DNA of 44,243 nucleotides. Source: Gammaproteobacteria bacterium 39-13. Its GTDB lineage: Bacteria; Pseudomonadota; Gammaproteobacteria; Berkiellales; Berkiellaceae. A program made the position numbers and the translations under genes. The DNA is taken from NCBI GenBank assembly GCA_001898235.1, contig MKTN01000056.1, positions 1-44,243 of the forward strand, in the 5' to 3' direction. The notes under the pieces are model-generated. The model had not been told where the DNA came from. It saw only the letters and a program-made list of their open reading frames with translations, and searched no databases. Below are positions 1 through 9,516 of this stretch, piece by piece (the stretch's first letter is position 1; every line of letters starts with the position of its first letter).

Positions 1-63
1 CCTAGCTCGTAAGTATTTTGCCAGGAAAACTCTATTTATGAAATGTGTCTTTTTAGGGGGAGT

Positions 64-3000
64 CTACGATTTGCTATCATTGCTTGATCGAAATTTAATT
101 ATTTTTCCATTATAATAATTAAATCGTTCATTTTTATTTTTAGGGTTAACATATGATGTATCAAGCAACTGTTGCCCAATTTCTTTATTTGGAATAGGAT
201 TAACACTTGCCCCATCCCATAAAGCTCCCATACCGTCAGGTCTAGGTTCATGCTTTTTATAATTATCATCATATACATTTGCATTACCAGAACCTTGGAT
301 TATTGAAGATAAACCATTCTTAATATTTTTGACGGTTGAGTAGTATAACAACAATGACATACTAGGAAATACGGGGAAAGTAAGTAACGAATTTTTTTCC
401 CCAGGTTGATCAACTAACGTTTCCGTACTATTCCTACCTTGGGAAGTAGATGGATAGGTATAACCATTATCTTCAGTTCTCTTTTCCTCAGGCTCCCATC
501 CCCAATAAGGTGAATTGTCATCAGGATGAATTGGAAATCCCCATTCATCTTGATCAGGTTTTCTCAAACCTACAGGACCTATTGTTTGACCACCATTTCT
601 AGGAATAATGTGAATTCGACTCGCACTTGCTTGAGCAGGTTTTACAATACTATCTAGTACCCAACCTCCGACAGTTCCCCAGAAACCATTTGCTGGCTGA
701 TCTTCAAACCAAATATCCACATCGTAGGGGTCCATCACTTTAGGCGTTACATATTCAATAAAAATTTGCATAGGATCGTACATACCAGCATTGAATGGCG
801 ATGCCGAAGATAATCCATTCATTACGCTTGATATAGAAGTACTAGCGTTAGAATTAATACTTAGGTTTAAAGATGGTATCGGATTTGATTGCATTGGCTG
901 CGCTTTTTCTATTTCCTTATTTTTCCCTTTAGTTTGATCTTTTTTATTGTCTTCCTTTTGCGTAGAATTTTTACTATCATTTCCGACTGACTGTTCTTTA
1001 GGAAGACTGCTACTGCCCTGAACCAATAACTCTGTATCTTGTTTTTGTGACTCCTTAACCGCAGATAGCGAGGGAGCAGTTGGTGTTTTATTTATAGTAA
1101 ACAAAGGCTCTGAAGGCTTTTTAGGATTTAACTCAAAATATATCCCCCCTGGTATTCCTGCTGACACAATCCCTTGACCATCCACTTGAGTACCTATGCC
1201 ATTACTAATTACGCCACTAATAATAAATTTTCCTATTTTTAATAAGGGTTTATCCTTATCATTCATCGTGATCGCACGTTGATCATGGTGGTGAGTTCCA
1301 TTCCATTGATTCTGTGCGAATTTTTTGGAATCTATCGTGACAGCTGCTGCAAATCCAGCAGGTGCTGAACCATCTGAAAGATTTTCATAGCTAGATTGAT
1401 CAATTCTTTTATCGGAAATGATATCAAAAATTATTTGCTCAAATTTTTCATCAGAAGTTTGAGAATGTAATTCATTAAGCAACTCATATTCTTCTTCAAC
1501 TGTAAGCGAATTATATCCCGGAGAGGAATTAATTTGCATTGTAACTTCATGCACTGAATAAGCTGCTCTTACATCTCGTGGCATGAATCGATTTAATGTA
1601 GATTTAAATTCAGCATTTAAGCTTTGATTGTTCTTAAATGGTTCAATCAATGGTTTGATGCCATAATAAGCAAGCATCATATTTATCTTATCACTAAAGA
1701 TATTCTGACTTTTTTCAGTTAAAAAAGTTGCGGTCGCATTTATTAATTCATCTGTATTTAAATATTCCGGATATTTTTCATTAATGATAAAAGTTGCTTG
1801 CTGTGCCCATTGCTCTTTCTTCGGATCGCTTGCTCGATTTTTAGCTTCTTGGGCAATATTATCGCCCTCGGTTCCTTGATTAATTTTAATTGAAGGGCTA
1901 ATTTTAACAGCAGATTCGTAAATATCTTTCAAAGCAACAGTTGGTTCAAAAATGCTACTTCTAATGCTGAATCTTTTATGATTTACGTCATAACTTAATC
2001 TTTCATATGTTTGCTGATAGTTTTCCTGTGTAAGCGTTCCATTTAAAATTTGTAAATCTATTAAATTTTTAGCGAAAAAATTCCCAAAGTTCTTACCAAG
2101 ATGCTGCGCTGCCAAATCTGAGACTATAAATAGAATTTCAATCGCATCTTTTGTATTGTGGCCTGGACTACCAACAAATGAAATCCACTCCCCAAGTGCC
2201 CATTCCAATTTTTTAGGCTCACCATAATATCGACCGATTAATAATTGAAAGCCCAAAATAAAAGAGTCATTTCCTACATTTGCTGGCAAATTTAAAATAT
2301 TAACAAATTGTTTAGTAGCACATCCCATAAATACTTCCATACTACCAGAACTTTGGGGCTGACAAAGATTAATCAAAATCGTTGTAGCTTCTTGTTCCGA
2401 AGTACTTATAAAAGTATCAACTGTTCTAGCTAATCTGTCGTCATGTGAAGAAACATGAGAACTTGACTGATCTTTGAGGAGTTGGTTTTTCAACGCCTCC
2501 TCATGCATTTTATATTCTTGTTCACTTTTATTGGGATTGAGCTGCCGATAATACTGCATTAAATAAGTAGTTATCCCTTCTGCAACTGCTCCTGGTTTAT
2601 CACTCTGCCCTACGGCTAAATTTTGAAACGTTTGTACTAATGTTTTTGAATCAGGTAATTTCACTCTTGGTGTTTCTAAAAAGATCGGCTCTCCAAGCCT
2701 AATTTGGGGCTTACCATTCCATCCAGGCGCGGCAGTCGAGTAGGCGTTGCGGGGAAAATAGTCTACTAATTTCTTATAAGCGGATGATATCCCTTCTTGA
2801 ACATCAACCTCAGTTAAATCTTTATATGTATCATTTGCAAGCGTTAACGCGCTAGACGCTATCTCATTCATTGTAGGAATATCGAATTGTTTGGTGAATA
2901 TGCTTTCAATACCCCTAAAATGTTGCGAAAGCATAGGACCTAAAACCATATTCGCTCCCACACCTTCGGCAAAATAATAAACTACACCAGCAGCATTAAG

Positions 3001-5712
3001 ATAAGTAAGATAACTTTTAGCTAGCATTTCACCGTAACCTGAGCTAAGCAACTTCGCTGCGGTAATTCGAGTTCCCAAATTAATTGTCTTAGTTGTGGTA
3101 TTTCGATACCAATTTGCTAGCCAAAAGACATAATTAGAGAAATATGCCGTTGTACCGACTACACCAGGTGCACTCGATGCCATCGCTGTAATGCGTTCAC
3201 ATCTATCAATTGCATCCTTACCAAAAAATTCATCAAATGCAGCACCAGCAGCTAATACTGGATTACCTGTAAGCAAAAGCATAGAAGTTGCTCGACATGC
3301 CGGTGCTAAACTCATCCCAATAGTGCTGGCACACATATATCCTGAAGTGCTAGTTATTTCAGCTTGAATATCATGGTTCCATTTCCACTGGTAATGAATC
3401 CCACTTATAGGAAGTTCATCTTTTGCACTATCATCATAAGCGGCTAATAAGCGATGTACCTTGTCATACTGTTGAATTTTTTCTTTAAAGTTACCGACAT
3501 TTTTTGTAGGTTTTTCTTTTTTTAACAATTCATATGCGGAAGGACACCGAGAGATTTGTAAACCCTTCTTATCATTAGCTCGACAAACTGTATTTTTAAG
3601 TTTTGTACTTCTACAAGCCTCATATCGTTCTTCTTCTGAAAGAGGATGCAACACAATATGAAGCATGCGGTATTTTAAATTTTTTGCGCAATGGTGAGCC
3701 AATGTATACTTATTGTCATATCGCATTGAACATAACTCTGGATAAGTCGACACGATCCTATCCAAAACTTCATCACTCCCCAGTTCAATTACTTTAATTA
3801 AATGCGGAAAAATATGCTTGGGTTTCGCTTTATCAACAATTCCTCCACAAATCAAAGCAGCAAATGCATTTGAACTCGAAATTCTATTTGCCATAGCGAA
3901 AGGAGTTTCCCCTTTTGAATTAGGGGTATTAATATAACTTCCCATTTTTCTTTTATTAGCAATATCAACTAATTTTTCTATACATTGAACTTGTTCAGTC
4001 TTCACTGCCAAATGTAATGGCGTATTTCCGTTTTTATCCTTTAAGGTGATATCAGCCCCAAGATCAACTAAAATTTCTATCGCAACATGATTACCAATTA
4101 ATGCTGCATAATGTAGTGTAGTTAACCCTTCAATATCCTTATGATTAACATCAAAAGAATAAGTAAAACTCCTCTTAATAAATTTATCAAAATTAATAAT
4201 TTTCGAAGGAATATGATTTAAATGGCGTAACCTATACTCCTTTCGAAAATCTGAAAGCGCATCATTTCCTCCTGTTAGAACTAATAAATGTAGTGGAGTG
4301 ATCCCTTTGTAGTTCTCTTTATCAAGGCGATTTTTATTAAGATGCCGATATAGGCTATCTACCCCAAAAATACCACCATTTCTTATTGATTTATGAAAAT
4401 CACTATCCCCCTCAAGAGAATCAACAGGCAATAGGAGTTCTTTAATAATATTATTAATTTTTTCAGGTGTGACTTGTAAGATTGTTTTATTAGGCTCTAC
4501 CCTATTTACTTCTTCAAGTAATTGTTTAAGCTGAAACTCAAATTTTAAGACCTCGTAGACTCTTCCTCTTGATATGAAATAATTTAAAATGTAGGTTTTA
4601 CTTCGTTTATCAAGATAGATTAATGATAAAATCGCATCAACCCTACCTTGCTCTAAAATTTGATCGATAATTCTCTTTCTATTTTTGGTAAATGAAAATG
4701 AAGAAGCGCCATCTCTTAGGAGCTCAACACACTTTGATATAGTGCCTGTACTTAATGCCTTATACAACAATAAGTCTTTTTTACGATGAATATTTATCTT
4801 CGTTTCATACTGAGTGTTAAAAGGTTCAACTAGGTCAGCTACCATTTTGGGCGCAGATTTGAATTCTGTGTCATGAATAAGTATTGGGCAGTATCTTTTT
4901 ACATCTAGATTGTGCCTTTCTGCTAAAAAGAACTCATCTATTAATCTTTCCCAGTGGTTATTAAAATTTTTTAAATTTAGTTTACCAATCCGACCTATAA
5001 TCTGAGAATACCCTTTTACTGTTCTATAAGGGGTAGAAAAATCGACTTCTTTTTCTGAACTATTAGGCCCGTATACATTTAACCTAATCTTAAGAAATTT
5101 GCAGAATTCAGACATCTCATCTGCAGTTAGCATTGGCATATTGCCCTTTTTTCCAACGCCGAGAAAAATACAATATTGTAGATACCCTATTTGCTTCCAG
5201 TATTTCTCAATTAAATCAATATTATAAATTTCTTTTTTAATTTGCCTTAAAGATTTACCATCTCTTTTTTTAATATGTAAAAGAATTAATTCAAAGAAAT
5301 CTTTATTACTTTCAATAATATTTCCATAATCTCTGGATAAATTATCTAATGATTTACCATCAAGCAATGCTGAAATCACTGCTTCAAATTGATTTAAAAG
5401 AAGCTTTCTATAAGATTTATTATTTAAAAATGCCTCTTGTAAGCAATCCCTTAATGCTAAAGACCAAATCGCTCCTTTATCATAGGGATGGGCATATGTT
5501 TGCAAAACATTTTGAATTTCATTCCATGTCAATCTAGGATTTTGATAAATTTTTCTGAAAGATGCTAATAGTTTTTGGTATGGTGTTTTTTTTAAAAATG
5601 TAGGTAGTTTTTTTGCATCAATTTTTTCCTGCAAAAAATGTGCTATAGACGCCAAGCCACAGTTATTGTTCCATCCACTGATACTGATGGCATTTTCATT
5701 ATCATATTTCAT
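64..5712 (-). CDS. Giant OTU/papain-like cysteine peptidase-ankyrin repeat protein (putative effector)
   Basis: 1882 residues from the ATG at 5712. A TTG four codons upstream (5724) is possible, but the GGA of TTGGAAAC just before the ATG fits a ribosome site better. Near the N terminus the motif NNNCGLASIAHFL (Cys18) and a later NNHWERL (His253) resemble the Cys and His signatures of OTU/papain-fold peptidases; the Asp/Asn partner was not identified. Residues about 465-640 hold three or four ankyrin-type repeats (GITPLHLL, GLTTLHYAALIGNH, GNTPLHLAV, GETPFAMA). Hydrophobic stretches follow around 820-960, and the C-terminal third is Ser/Asn/Lys-rich and low in complexity. There is no signal peptide. 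The size and eukaryote-like domains suggest a translocated effector acting in the host cytoplasm, possibly a deubiquitinase. This is inference: the peptidase call rests on two short motifs. It stands alone, divergent from the F-box gene across a 0.7-kb gap. Confidence 0.72.
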   Translation of the reverse strand: MKYDNENAISISGWNNNCGLASIAHFLQEKIDAKKLPTFLKKTPYQKLLASFRKIYQNPRLTWNEIQNVLQTYAHPYDKGAIWSLALRDCLQEAFLNNKSYRKLLLNQFEAVISALLDGKSLDNLSRDYGNIIESNKDFFELILLHIKKRDGKSLRQIKKEIYNIDLIEKYWKQIGYLQYCIFLGVGKKGNMPMLTADEMSEFCKFLKIRLNVYGPNSSEKEVDFSTPYRTVKGYSQIIGRIGKLNLKNFNNHWERLIDEFFLAERHNLDVKRYCPILIHDTEFKSAPKMVADLVEPFNTQYETKINIHRKKDLLLYKALSTGTISKCVELLRDGASSFSFTKNRKRIIDQILEQGRVDAILSLIYLDKRSKTYILNYFISRGRVYEVLKFEFQLKQLLEEVNRVEPNKTILQVTPEKINNIIKELLLPVDSLEGDSDFHKSIRNGGIFGVDSLYRHLNKNRLDKENYKGITPLHLLVLTGGNDALSDFRKEYRLRHLNHIPSKIINFDKFIKRSFTYSFDVNHKDIEGLTTLHYAALIGNHVAIEILVDLGADITLKDKNGNTPLHLAVKTEQVQCIEKLVDIANKRKMGSYINTPNSKGETPFAMANRISSSNAFAALICGGIVDKAKPKHIFPHLIKVIELGSDEVLDRIVSTYPELCSMRYDNKYTLAHHCAKNLKYRMLHIVLHPLSEEERYEACRSTKLKNTVCRANDKKGLQISRCPSAYELLKKEKPTKNVGNFKEKIQQYDKVHRLLAAYDDSAKDELPISGIHYQWKWNHDIQAEITSTSGYMCASTIGMSLAPACRATSMLLLTGNPVLAAGAAFDEFFGKDAIDRCERITAMASSAPGVVGTTAYFSNYVFWLANWYRNTTTKTINLGTRITAAKLLSSGYGEMLAKSYLTYLNAAGVVYYFAEGVGANMVLGPMLSQHFRGIESIFTKQFDIPTMNEIASSALTLANDTYKDLTEVDVQEGISSAYKKLVDYFPRNAYSTAAPGWNGKPQIRLGEPIFLETPRVKLPDSKTLVQTFQNLAVGQSDKPGAVAEGITTYLMQYYRQLNPNKSEQEYKMHEEALKNQLLKDQSSSHVSSHDDRLARTVDTFISTSEQEATTILINLCQPQSSGSMEVFMGCATKQFVNILNLPANVGNDSFILGFQLLIGRYYGEPKKLEWALGEWISFVGSPGHNTKDAIEILFIVSDLAAQHLGKNFGNFFAKNLIDLQILNGTLTQENYQQTYERLSYDVNHKRFSIRSSIFEPTVALKDIYESAVKISPSIKINQGTEGDNIAQEAKNRASDPKKEQWAQQATFIINEKYPEYLNTDELINATATFLTEKSQNIFSDKINMMLAYYGIKPLIEPFKNNQSLNAEFKSTLNRFMPRDVRAAYSVHEVTMQINSSPGYNSLTVEEEYELLNELHSQTSDEKFEQIIFDIISDKRIDQSSYENLSDGSAPAGFAAAVTIDSKKFAQNQWNGTHHHDQRAITMNDKDKPLLKIGKFIISGVISNGIGTQVDGQGIVSAGIPGGIYFELNPKKPSEPLFTINKTPTAPSLSAVKESQKQDTELLVQGSSSLPKEQSVGNDSKNSTQKEDNKKDQTKGKNKEIEKAQPMQSNPIPSLNLSINSNASTSISSVMNGLSSASPFNAGMYDPMQIFIEYVTPKVMDPYDVDIWFEDQPANGFWGTVGGWVLDSIVKPAQASASRIHIIPRNGGQTIGPVGLRKPDQDEWGFPIHPDDNSPYWGWEPEEKRTEDNGYTYPSTSQGRNSTETLVDQPGEKNSLLTFPVFPSMSLLLYYSTVKNIKNGLSSIIQGSGNANVYDDNYKKHEPRPDGMGALWDGASVNPIPNKEIGQQLLDTSYVNPKNKNERFNYYNGKIIKFRSSNDSKS

Positions 5713-6421
5713 TTTTGTTTCCAACTACTTCAATAGAAACGTTATTTGAGGTTAATGAATATCTGAGACTATGAGCTAAGTCTCATTTAATAAATTAGAG
5801 ATATGAGATAGACAGCACGGTAGGATAATTTTGAAAAAAAACATATAACTTTACGCATCGACAACTCCTTTACATCCCTGATGCAAAGTCGAGCATTATA
5901 GTGAAAAATTACCACATGGCAACATTTTTTGACTTTTTCAAATGATAATTTTATTACTAAAAAATTTCATCAAAACAATATTTGCTCTACATGCTCCTCC
6001 ATTTAAAGAATCCAGCGATAAATATAAGCAATTCATAATGATTAAGTCGCATCACATTCATATGAGCATGCATATGCACATAAGCCGCTATGAAAACTAT
6101 TCAGTGATCTATCTCTTATAAAAATGCTTAATCGCTATTACCTAAGCAGATCCTCAACTCATGATTAAATATCCATGAAAACATCACAAGAAATACTTAT
6201 TTTGGCAAAATAACTCAGTTTATAAGCTTTTTTATTTTAAAAAATTGCTCACCCTTATCACCAATCAATTTGCTTGATTTACAAAGCATTTTTCTTTTTT
6301 TTGTTTTTTACTTCTTAGAAATCCTTTATTTTTGCTTGCTTGTCATAATCTTTTTTGTTAATGGTCTTATTGCATAAGAAGTAAAATTTTTATTTCGAAT
6401 AGATTAAACTCAGGAGGGGTT
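5713..6421. other. AT-rich divergent intergenic region
   Basis: About 700 bases with no convincing gene between the giant minus-strand gene and the F-box gene. It is very AT-rich, with A and T tracts around 5940-5970 and 6230-6320 and a cluster of CATATG/GCATGC-like motifs at 6059-6080. It should hold both divergent promoters, but I cannot place a -35/-10 pair with confidence. The strong ribosome site AGGAGGGG at 6412-6419 belongs to the downstream plus-strand gene. Confidence 0.5.
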
Positions 6422-7918
6422 ATGCTTGAATTTCATGGAGATGGAATACCAGACGAAGTAAGACTAAACATTTTAACAGCATTAATTGCTAATGATAATT
6501 TTCCTCACTCTCTACTCCTTTTTTCTCTTGCAAGTCGTAATTCTTATATGCTTTCTCATGATAAGCATGTTTGGCGAGAAGCGCTTCGCTTTTACTTTCC
6601 CTTCACAGAAAATGCGCATAAAGAAAGGTTTTCACAAGATCCCTATTCTCTTTTTAAAGCTTGTTATAAACCTTGCATACGATTATTAAAAAGTGAAGGC
6701 TTAACCTTTAATGATTATATTAATGTGAGATTAAATAATTGGAGCAATATTACGGCAGAAAAAAAATCTTTTTTTATCGGATTACTCCATGTCGTAGGAC
6801 ACGGGAACACATTTGATGCTAAAGAACTCAACTCGGATGCTGAAGACCATGCTATTCACTGTTGTGCCGTTCTTAGCATCAGCCATCCCCTTGTTACTTT
6901 GTTGCTACGAACAGCGCCTCCCATTGCTCCTCAAGTGCTACGCAAAGCATTTGTACTTGCCGCTGAAAACGGTTTTGAGTTTTTAACAGCCTATCTTATG
7001 ACACACCATCATGTGGCCTTAGACAAACAATCAATATGTGATGCCTTATTAAAGGGGGCAGTAAACGGACACCTTCGCCTTACTCAAAAACTCATAGAGC
7101 CTCCTCATGCGCAAATCGTGCATTTTTCCTTACCGGCCGTTTTAAAAGCTACCGCTGCCAATGGTCATGTAGAAGTAGTTAAGGCCCTCATAGTAAAACC
7201 CGCTTTAAAAACAAACTTTCAAGCGCTAAGTGATGCAATCAGAGTTGCTGTGACAAATCAACATATAGGTGTCGTCTTTGCTTTACTGCAAAATCCATCT
7301 TTGGCTAAAGATACGGTACTTGTGATTGATCTTTTCAAAATGAGCGCTGCGAATAGGAGTGCGGCGATAGTTGGTGTCATCTTAACAAATCATCAAATCG
7401 ATTTTCCTATACTTATTATTTCTGGAACGCTTAAAACGGCCATGGAACAAGGCGATGAGGCAACAGCGCATATTCTTTTAGAGCATAAATATAAGCACTT
7501 TCCCCTCTTTACAAAACGACAATTACTTTCATCTGCAGCTGAAAAAGGGTATTTATCCCTCGTTACATTTTTATTAGAAAATGATCCCGAGCTTTTCGAT
7601 CAATCGCTGAGAAGACAAGCTTTCAGAGCTGCAGCCGCTAATAATCGTGCTGAGGTAATGGCTTTTCTTAGAGGAAAAATAGAAGTTCAGGAAGATGAAA
7701 TACAAATACTGACTAAAGAATTAGAAACACTAGATTTAAAATCTCCGCAAAATGCTTTCCATAGAGAACCACTTCCTTCGCTACATCAATATAGTGGTCA
7801 CGTACGCAGAACTATTAATAAAATTGAAGACGATCAGCAGTCTCTGAATTCCTCTGTGAAGAGCAATGATAAGCCTTCGCGTGGACACTATCGAGGCCAA
7901 GTATCGAAGTTCATGTAA
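6422..7918 (+). CDS. F-box and ankyrin-like repeat protein (putative effector)
   Basis: 498 residues with a strong Shine-Dalgarno AGGAGGGG just before the ATG. Residues 8-60 form an F-box-like segment (GIPDEVRLNIL, then a leucine-rich helix ending HVWREALRFYF), the module that in eukaryotes docks Skp1 and recruits substrates to SCF ubiquitin ligases. Legionella uses F-box effectors the same way. Residues about 150-430 are degenerate ankyrin-like helical pairs (for example ATAANGHVEVVKALI, AAEKGYLSLVTFLLEN, AAAANNRAEVMAFL). A short coiled coil (about 418-440) and a polar tail follow. There is no signal peptide or membrane segment. The likely role is a bacterial substrate adaptor for host ubiquitination, by family analogy. 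It is a single-gene unit ending at the hairpin at 7951-7990. Confidence 0.72.
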   Translation: MLEFHGDGIPDEVRLNILTALIANDNFPHSLLLFSLASRNSYMLSHDKHVWREALRFYFPFTENAHKERFSQDPYSLFKACYKPCIRLLKSEGLTFNDYINVRLNNWSNITAEKKSFFIGLLHVVGHGNTFDAKELNSDAEDHAIHCCAVLSISHPLVTLLLRTAPPIAPQVLRKAFVLAAENGFEFLTAYLMTHHHVALDKQSICDALLKGAVNGHLRLTQKLIEPPHAQIVHFSLPAVLKATAANGHVEVVKALIVKPALKTNFQALSDAIRVAVTNQHIGVVFALLQNPSLAKDTVLVIDLFKMSAANRSAAIVGVILTNHQIDFPILIISGTLKTAMEQGDEATAHILLEHKYKHFPLFTKRQLLSSAAEKGYLSLVTFLLENDPELFDQSLRRQAFRAAAANNRAEVMAFLRGKIEVQEDEIQILTKELETLDLKSPQNAFHREPLPSLHQYSGHVRRTINKIEDDQQSLNSSVKSNDKPSRGHYRGQVSKFM

Positions 7919-7950
7919 CTTAAATGCCTTTTTTCGTATTCTTTTTCATT

Positions 7951-7990
7951 GCCGTGCACTTGCCCAAATATGACGGGGCAATGCACTGGC
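7951..7990 (+). terminator. Intrinsic terminator of the F-box gene
   Basis: A long hairpin begins 33 bases after the stop. GCC-GTGCA-(C)-TTGCCC pairs with GGGCAA-TGCAC-(T)-GGC, giving about 14 base pairs with one bulge on each side and a loop of about 9-10 bases. TTTT follows directly at 7991-7994. Confidence 0.75.
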
Positions 7991-8189
7991 TTTTCCCTAC
8001 AATGACACCTCTACTTTTGTGAATACAGCTTCAGTATCAAAATATTACAGCTAAAAAACCGCTTTATTTATTAACTATTCGCTAGCTCTTAGCTTATCAG
8101 ATAAACATGGCCACTGAACTTAAATGAATATATATTCACTCGCAATTAGATTACTATATTCCTATCCTTTTAAACAACTTGGAAAAATC

Positions 8190-9470
8190 ATGATAAAAAG
8201 CCCTAACATAAATAATGAATTAATTGATCGCTCAACACTTGCAGATCAACTCCATGGTACACAAGACACGGTAGAATATAATAATCAATCATGGAAAAAA
8301 GTGTCCTCCAAAGTAAATTGGGTAAACAATCCCAACAGTCTATGGGTCTCCCTAGGCTCTGCCGTTGAACGAGAAAGATTATTTTTTGATGCGAATTCTG
8401 CCACTGTTACTAAGTTAAAGCAAAAGAGCCTCATTTCTTGCGCAGGTAAAAGCATTGAAAATACACTTAATATTATCAATGGCTTAATCAATGAATTAAC
8501 TCTTGTAGAAGGAAAAACCATATTTGCAGTAGAGACAAATTTAGATAACGAATTAGATCTTTTCCTAAGCTTCGTGCATGAAAAAAGACCAGGAAAATTT
8601 ATTGATGTGCACTTTGAAACGTTAGTAAAAAATAAACTTTTGGTTTGCAGACATAAGGCCTTGCTTGCTGCCAGTCTTTTGGCACATTTAGTTGAAAATA
8701 AGATATTACCTCAGGGGATCGTTCGTCAATATCGTTCTGAACTAGCTTATGAACATGGTATCGGTGGTGCGCATACATGGGCAACTTACCGTGATTTAAC
8801 AACAGGACATTTATGGATATGCGATCCTCGCAATAGATTCGTCTATAATATGGCGACAAAATATGATCAAGCCGTTAAAGCCTTAGGTAAAACAACATTA
8901 GAGGTAATGGTAAAACGTCTTGATTTAGAAGATAAACAAGTAACTCAAGCAGAAGAATCCAACACTAATCCAAAAATGGAATTAGAAGCACCAACAAATG
9001 AAACGATTTATAGTAAGTTTGGTAAAAAATTAAACAGCAACAAAAATTTTTTTAGACTCTCTGAAGAGGTAAAATTCGATGAAAAGAGCATGATTATCTC
9101 ATTGAATGATCTCATTAGTTTTCACGCATTTTGTGATGCACTTAATCAACAGAACATTCATTTTGATATACATTACCCTAGCATTCATATTCTAGATGAA
9201 AAAAATCCGCAGTTTAAGCAATTTAATATTGATAAATTTGCGAATGATTTTTTTCATTTCGTCTTTAAAAATAATGACAACAACAATGCTAACCAAAAAG
9301 CAGAGATTGAGCCTCCTCAAATTGCAAAACCTCAAATCTCAACAAAAAGTTGGGAATTGCGTGGATATGAAATTCAAAATTCACGTGGGGTAAAATTATG
9401 TGAATTTTCTTTAGATCAATCTGTTATTATGGAACAAAAAGATAGCAACACTAAACGATCAAGACCTTGA
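8190..9470 (+). CDS. Transglutaminase-like/papain-fold CRH-x-A protein, paralogue A
   Basis: 426 residues from the ATG at 8190, which has GGAA seven bases upstream. An ATG at 8124 in frame has no ribosome site and would add 22 residues that the paralogue lacks. The core carries an apparent Cys-His-Asp triad in transglutaminase order: VCRHKALLAA (Cys153), GGAHTWATYRD (His195) and WICDPR (Asp212). The CRH-x-A and AH-x-W pattern resembles transglutaminase-like and EDR1-type peptidase domains. It is clearly paralogous to the minus-strand gene at 36198-37454: both have A-D-x-x-HG near the N terminus, ILPQGIVRQYRS between Cys and His, and a poorly conserved C-terminal third. The last residues (NTKRSRP) form a short basic tail. 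Function is unknown; a host-directed amidase, peptidase or transglutaminase is a reasonable hypothesis. No signal peptide is visible. Confidence 0.7.
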   Translation: MIKSPNINNELIDRSTLADQLHGTQDTVEYNNQSWKKVSSKVNWVNNPNSLWVSLGSAVERERLFFDANSATVTKLKQKSLISCAGKSIENTLNIINGLINELTLVEGKTIFAVETNLDNELDLFLSFVHEKRPGKFIDVHFETLVKNKLLVCRHKALLAASLLAHLVENKILPQGIVRQYRSELAYEHGIGGAHTWATYRDLTTGHLWICDPRNRFVYNMATKYDQAVKALGKTTLEVMVKRLDLEDKQVTQAEESNTNPKMELEAPTNETIYSKFGKKLNSNKNFFRLSEEVKFDEKSMIISLNDLISFHAFCDALNQQNIHFDIHYPSIHILDEKNPQFKQFNIDKFANDFFHFVFKNNDNNNANQKAEIEPPQIAKPQISTKSWELRGYEIQNSRGVKLCEFSLDQSVIMEQKDSNTKRSRP

Positions 9471-9483
9471 TTTAATCTAATCA

Positions 9484-9512
9484 GCAAGCAGCTCTAGTGC
9501 TGAGCTGCTTGC
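9484..9512. terminator. Bidirectional terminator hairpin
   Basis: A perfect 11-bp stem (GCAAGCAGCTC / GAGCTGCTTGC) with a 7-base loop lies in the 46-bp gap between two convergent stop codons (9470 plus, 9517 minus). The T tracts are weak on both sides, so efficiency is uncertain. Confidence 0.65.
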
Positions 9513-9516
9513 CATC

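Noticed and set aside
8124..8189. Upstream ATG extension of the CRH-x-A protein
   Set aside because: No ribosome site before 8124, GGAA before 8190, and the paralogue lacks the extra residues.
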